Below are positions 62,175 to 64,000 of a stretch of DNA of 64,000 nt, in pieces. The stretch covers positions 235,154 through 299,153 of the forward strand of contig NZ_SOCE01000001.1 in NCBI RefSeq assembly GCF_004365175.1, written 5' to 3'. Origin of the DNA: Kribbella voronezhensis (lineage in GTDB: Bacteria > Actinomycetota > Actinomycetes > Propionibacteriales > Kribbellaceae). The position numbers were made by a program, and so were the translations under genes. Under the pieces are notes generated by a model. That model saw only the letters and a program-made list of their open reading frames with translations, did not search any database and was not told where the DNA came from. Each line of letters starts with the position of its first letter. Within the stretch, counting starts at the first letter, position 1.

Positions 62175-63641
62175 TCAGACCACCAGCGGCCGGGCGGTCG
62201 GCGGGATCGGCGTCGGAAGAGTGGACGAACCGGTGAGGTGTTTGTCCACGCCGTTGGCACACGAGCGGCCTTCGGCGATCGCCCAGACGATCAGGGACTG
62301 GCCGCGACCCGCGTCGCCGCAGGCGAAGACGCCCTCGACCGAGGTCTGGTAGTCCTTGTCCCGCTTGACGTTGCCCCGCTCGTCCAGTTCGACGCCGAGC
62401 TGCTCGAGGAAGCCCTCGCGCTCCGGTCCGAGGAAGCCCATCGCCAGCAGCACGAGCTGCGCCGGGATCGTCTTCTCCGACCCTGGCACCGGGGTGAACC
62501 TGCCGTCGACCAGCTCGACCTCGACCAGGTCCAGACCAGAAACGTTGCCGTCGGCATCGGCGACGAAGTTGTTGGTCGAGACCGCGTAGACGCGCTCGCC
62601 GCCTTCCTCGTGCGCCGAGGCGACCCGGTAGATCATCGGGTACGTCGGCCAGGGCTGGCCGGCCGGCCGCTCCTCCGACGGGCGCGGCATGATCTCCAGC
62701 TGGGTGACACTGCGGGCACCCTGGCGATGCGCCGTACCGAGGCAGTCCGCGCCGGTGTCACCGCCGCCGATGATCACCACGTCCTTGCCAGTGGCAACGA
62801 TCTGGTTCTCGACGGTCTCCCCCAGCGCGACCTTGTTCGCCTGCGGCAGGTACTCCATCGCCTGGTGGATGCCGCCGAACTCGCGGCCCGGCACCGGCAG
62901 GTCGCGGGCCGCGGTCGCACCGGTGGCGATCACGACCGCGTCGTACCGCTGCTTCAGCTGGGTGCCGGTGACGTCCACGCCGACGTTGACGCCGGCCCGG
63001 AAGACGGTGCCCTCTTCCTTCATCTGCTGGATCCGGCGCTCGACCTGCACCTTCTCCATCTTGAACTCGGGGATGCCGAACCGCAGCAGCCCGCCCGGCG
63101 CCGAAGCGCGTTCGTAGACGGCCACCGTGTGCCCGGCACGGGTCAACTGCTGGGCGACCGCGAGGCCGGCCGGGCCGGACCCGACGACCGCGATGGTCTT
63201 GCCGGTCAGCCACTCCGGCGGCTGCGGCTTGACGTCGCCGGACTCCCAGGCCTTGTCGATGATCGCGACCTCGACGTTCTTGATCGTCACCGGCTCCTGG
63301 TTGATCCCCAGCACACAGGCCGGTTCACAGGGCGCCGGGCACAACCGCCCGGTGAACTCCGGGAAGTTGTTGGTCGCGTGCAGCCGCTCAATCGCGCCGG
63401 TCCAGTCGTCGCGCCAGACCAGGTCGTTCCACTCCGGGATCAGGTTGCCCAGCGGGCAGCCGGAGTGGCAGAACGGGATACCGCAGTCCATGCAGCGGCC
63501 GGCCTGCTTGGTGATGATCGGCAGCAGCGCCTTGCCGGCACCACCGGGGTAGACCTCTTTCCAGTCCTGGACGCGCTCGGCGACCGGACGGCGTTCCGCG
63601 ACCTCGCGCGGGGTGGTCAGGAATCCCTTCGGGTCAGCCAT
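62175..63641 (-). CDS. gltD: glutamate synthase (NADPH) small subunit
   Basis: GltD (488 aa) takes electrons from NADPH through FAD and 4Fe-4S centres to GltB, which makes glutamate from glutamine and 2-oxoglutarate. N-terminal cysteine clusters are [17 protein letters not shown] and [12 protein letters not shown]. The FAD site is [15 protein letters not shown], the NADPH site [15 protein letters not shown], and a final [15 protein letters not shown] binds FAD. The ATG overlaps the gltB stop by one base (TGATG), so the subunits are made together. Confidence 0.96.
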   Translation of the reverse strand: MADPKGFLTTPREVAERRPVAERVQDWKEVYPGGAGKALLPIITKQAGRCMDCGIPFCHSGCPLGNLIPEWNDLVWRDDWTGAIERLHATNNFPEFTGRLCPAPCEPACVLGINQEPVTIKNVEVAIIDKAWESGDVKPQPPEWLTGKTIAVVGSGPAGLAVAQQLTRAGHTVAVYERASAPGGLLRFGIPEFKMEKVQVERRIQQMKEEGTVFRAGVNVGVDVTGTQLKQRYDAVVIATGATAARDLPVPGREFGGIHQAMEYLPQANKVALGETVENQIVATGKDVVIIGGGDTGADCLGTAHRQGARSVTQLEIMPRPSEERPAGQPWPTYPMIYRVASAHEEGGERVYAVSTNNFVADADGNVSGLDLVEVELVDGRFTPVPGSEKTIPAQLVLLAMGFLGPEREGFLEQLGVELDERGNVKRDKDYQTSVEGVFACGDAGRGQSLIVWAIAEGRSCANGVDKHLTGSSTLPTPIPPTARPLVV

Positions 63642-64000
63642 CAGATGGCCTCCATCATCGCTCGCGTGGTGGCGTCCTCGTCCAGCCCGTCCCGCTCGGC
63701 AGCCGCCTTGGCTGCGAGCACCCGGGCGTAGTCGCGGGGCATCACCGTGGTGAATCTGGCAGCGGCGGCGGTCCAGTCGCCGAGCAGCTTGGCTGCCCGC
63801 TCCGAACCGGTCTCCTCGTGGTGACGCCGGACCAGGTCCTGCAACAGTTCGGACTCCTCGGCGGTGACCGGGAGCAGGTCGACCAGCTCCGGGTTCACCA
63901 GCGCGGGGTCCAGGTCGAGCACGTGGGCAACGCCGCCCGACATGCCCGCTGCGAAGTTCCGGCCGACCGCGCCGATCACCACGACGCGACCACCCGTCAT
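63641..64000 (-). CDS. gltB: glutamate synthase large subunit, C-terminal fragment (cut by window edge)
   Basis: Only the last 119 residues are in the window; the gene continues to the right. The segment VVVIGAVGRNFAAGMSGGVAHVLD is the characteristic GXGXG beta-helix end of GltB. A helical tail with RHHEETGSERAAKLLGDW and FTTVMPRDYARVL follows. The fragment is intact and in frame. It precedes gltD with a one-base overlap. Confidence 0.93.
   Translation of the reverse strand: MTGGRVVVIGAVGRNFAAGMSGGVAHVLDLDPALVNPELVDLLPVTAEESELLQDLVRRHHEETGSERAAKLLGDWTAAAARFTTVMPRDYARVLAAKAAAERDGLDEDATTRAMMEAI

Overview
The window is uniformly GC-rich actinobacterial chromosome. Its codon use, leaderless TANNNT promoters, GTG starts and gene order (gltBD, pyk, an ANTAR regulator, livKHMGF, polA, rpsA, coaE, uvrB and terC in a row) fit a Streptomyces/Nocardioides-type actinomycete. 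A Kribbella-like member of the Propionibacteriales is my best guess, by inference only. I see no insertion sequence, prophage or CRISPR array.

Layout. 1-5.95 kb: terC with an upstream yybP-ykoY-like Mn2+ riboswitch, a YjbR-type protein, a secreted copper-radical oxidase and uvrB. 6.0-11.1 kb: a tightly overlapped operon of a double zinc-ribbon, PrsW-like membrane protein and three paralogous single-pass proteins with repetitive disordered tails, preceded by coaE. 11.1-22.4 kb: SnoaL-like proteins and a flavoprotein, a YcaQ-type glycosylase, an ArsR/SRPBCC operon with paired operators, DinB, isochorismatase, rpsA, a phosphotransferase, and a TetR/SRPBCC pair. 22.4-35.9 kb: a cell-envelope glycan locus (DUF3068, GT-C-like proteins, acyltransferase, a 1362-aa AftD-like transferase, methyltransferase, GT4, DUF2613, flippase). 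Its gene set resembles the M. tuberculosis Rv0224c-Rv0228 and aftD neighbourhoods. 35.9-39.5 kb: an LplABC-type sugar ABC transporter. 39.8-44.0 kb: a NUDIX hydrolase and a two-component locus with one normal kinase, one kinase lacking its phospho-acceptor His, one sensor-only paralogue and a divergent NarL-type regulator. 44.1-49.5 kb: lipoprotein, polA, thioesterase, GNAT, DUF554.

49.55-50.2 kb holds a non-coding array of six tandem units of about 105-156 bp. 50.3-56.2 kb is livKHMGF for branched-chain amino acid uptake. 56.5-59.0 kb has a PdtaR-like antiterminator followed by an odd tRNA gene (class I shape, CAA anticodon) lying between two inverted paralogous HTH/LAGLIDADG-like endonuclease genes. 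59.0-64.0 kb has pyk, a membrane metallophosphoesterase, gltD and the 3' end of gltB, which runs off the right edge.

The most promising unexplained structures are the tRNA with flanking endonucleases, the zinc-ribbon/PrsW-like operon, the tandem repeat array, and the AftD-type locus in a genome that may not make arabinogalactan.
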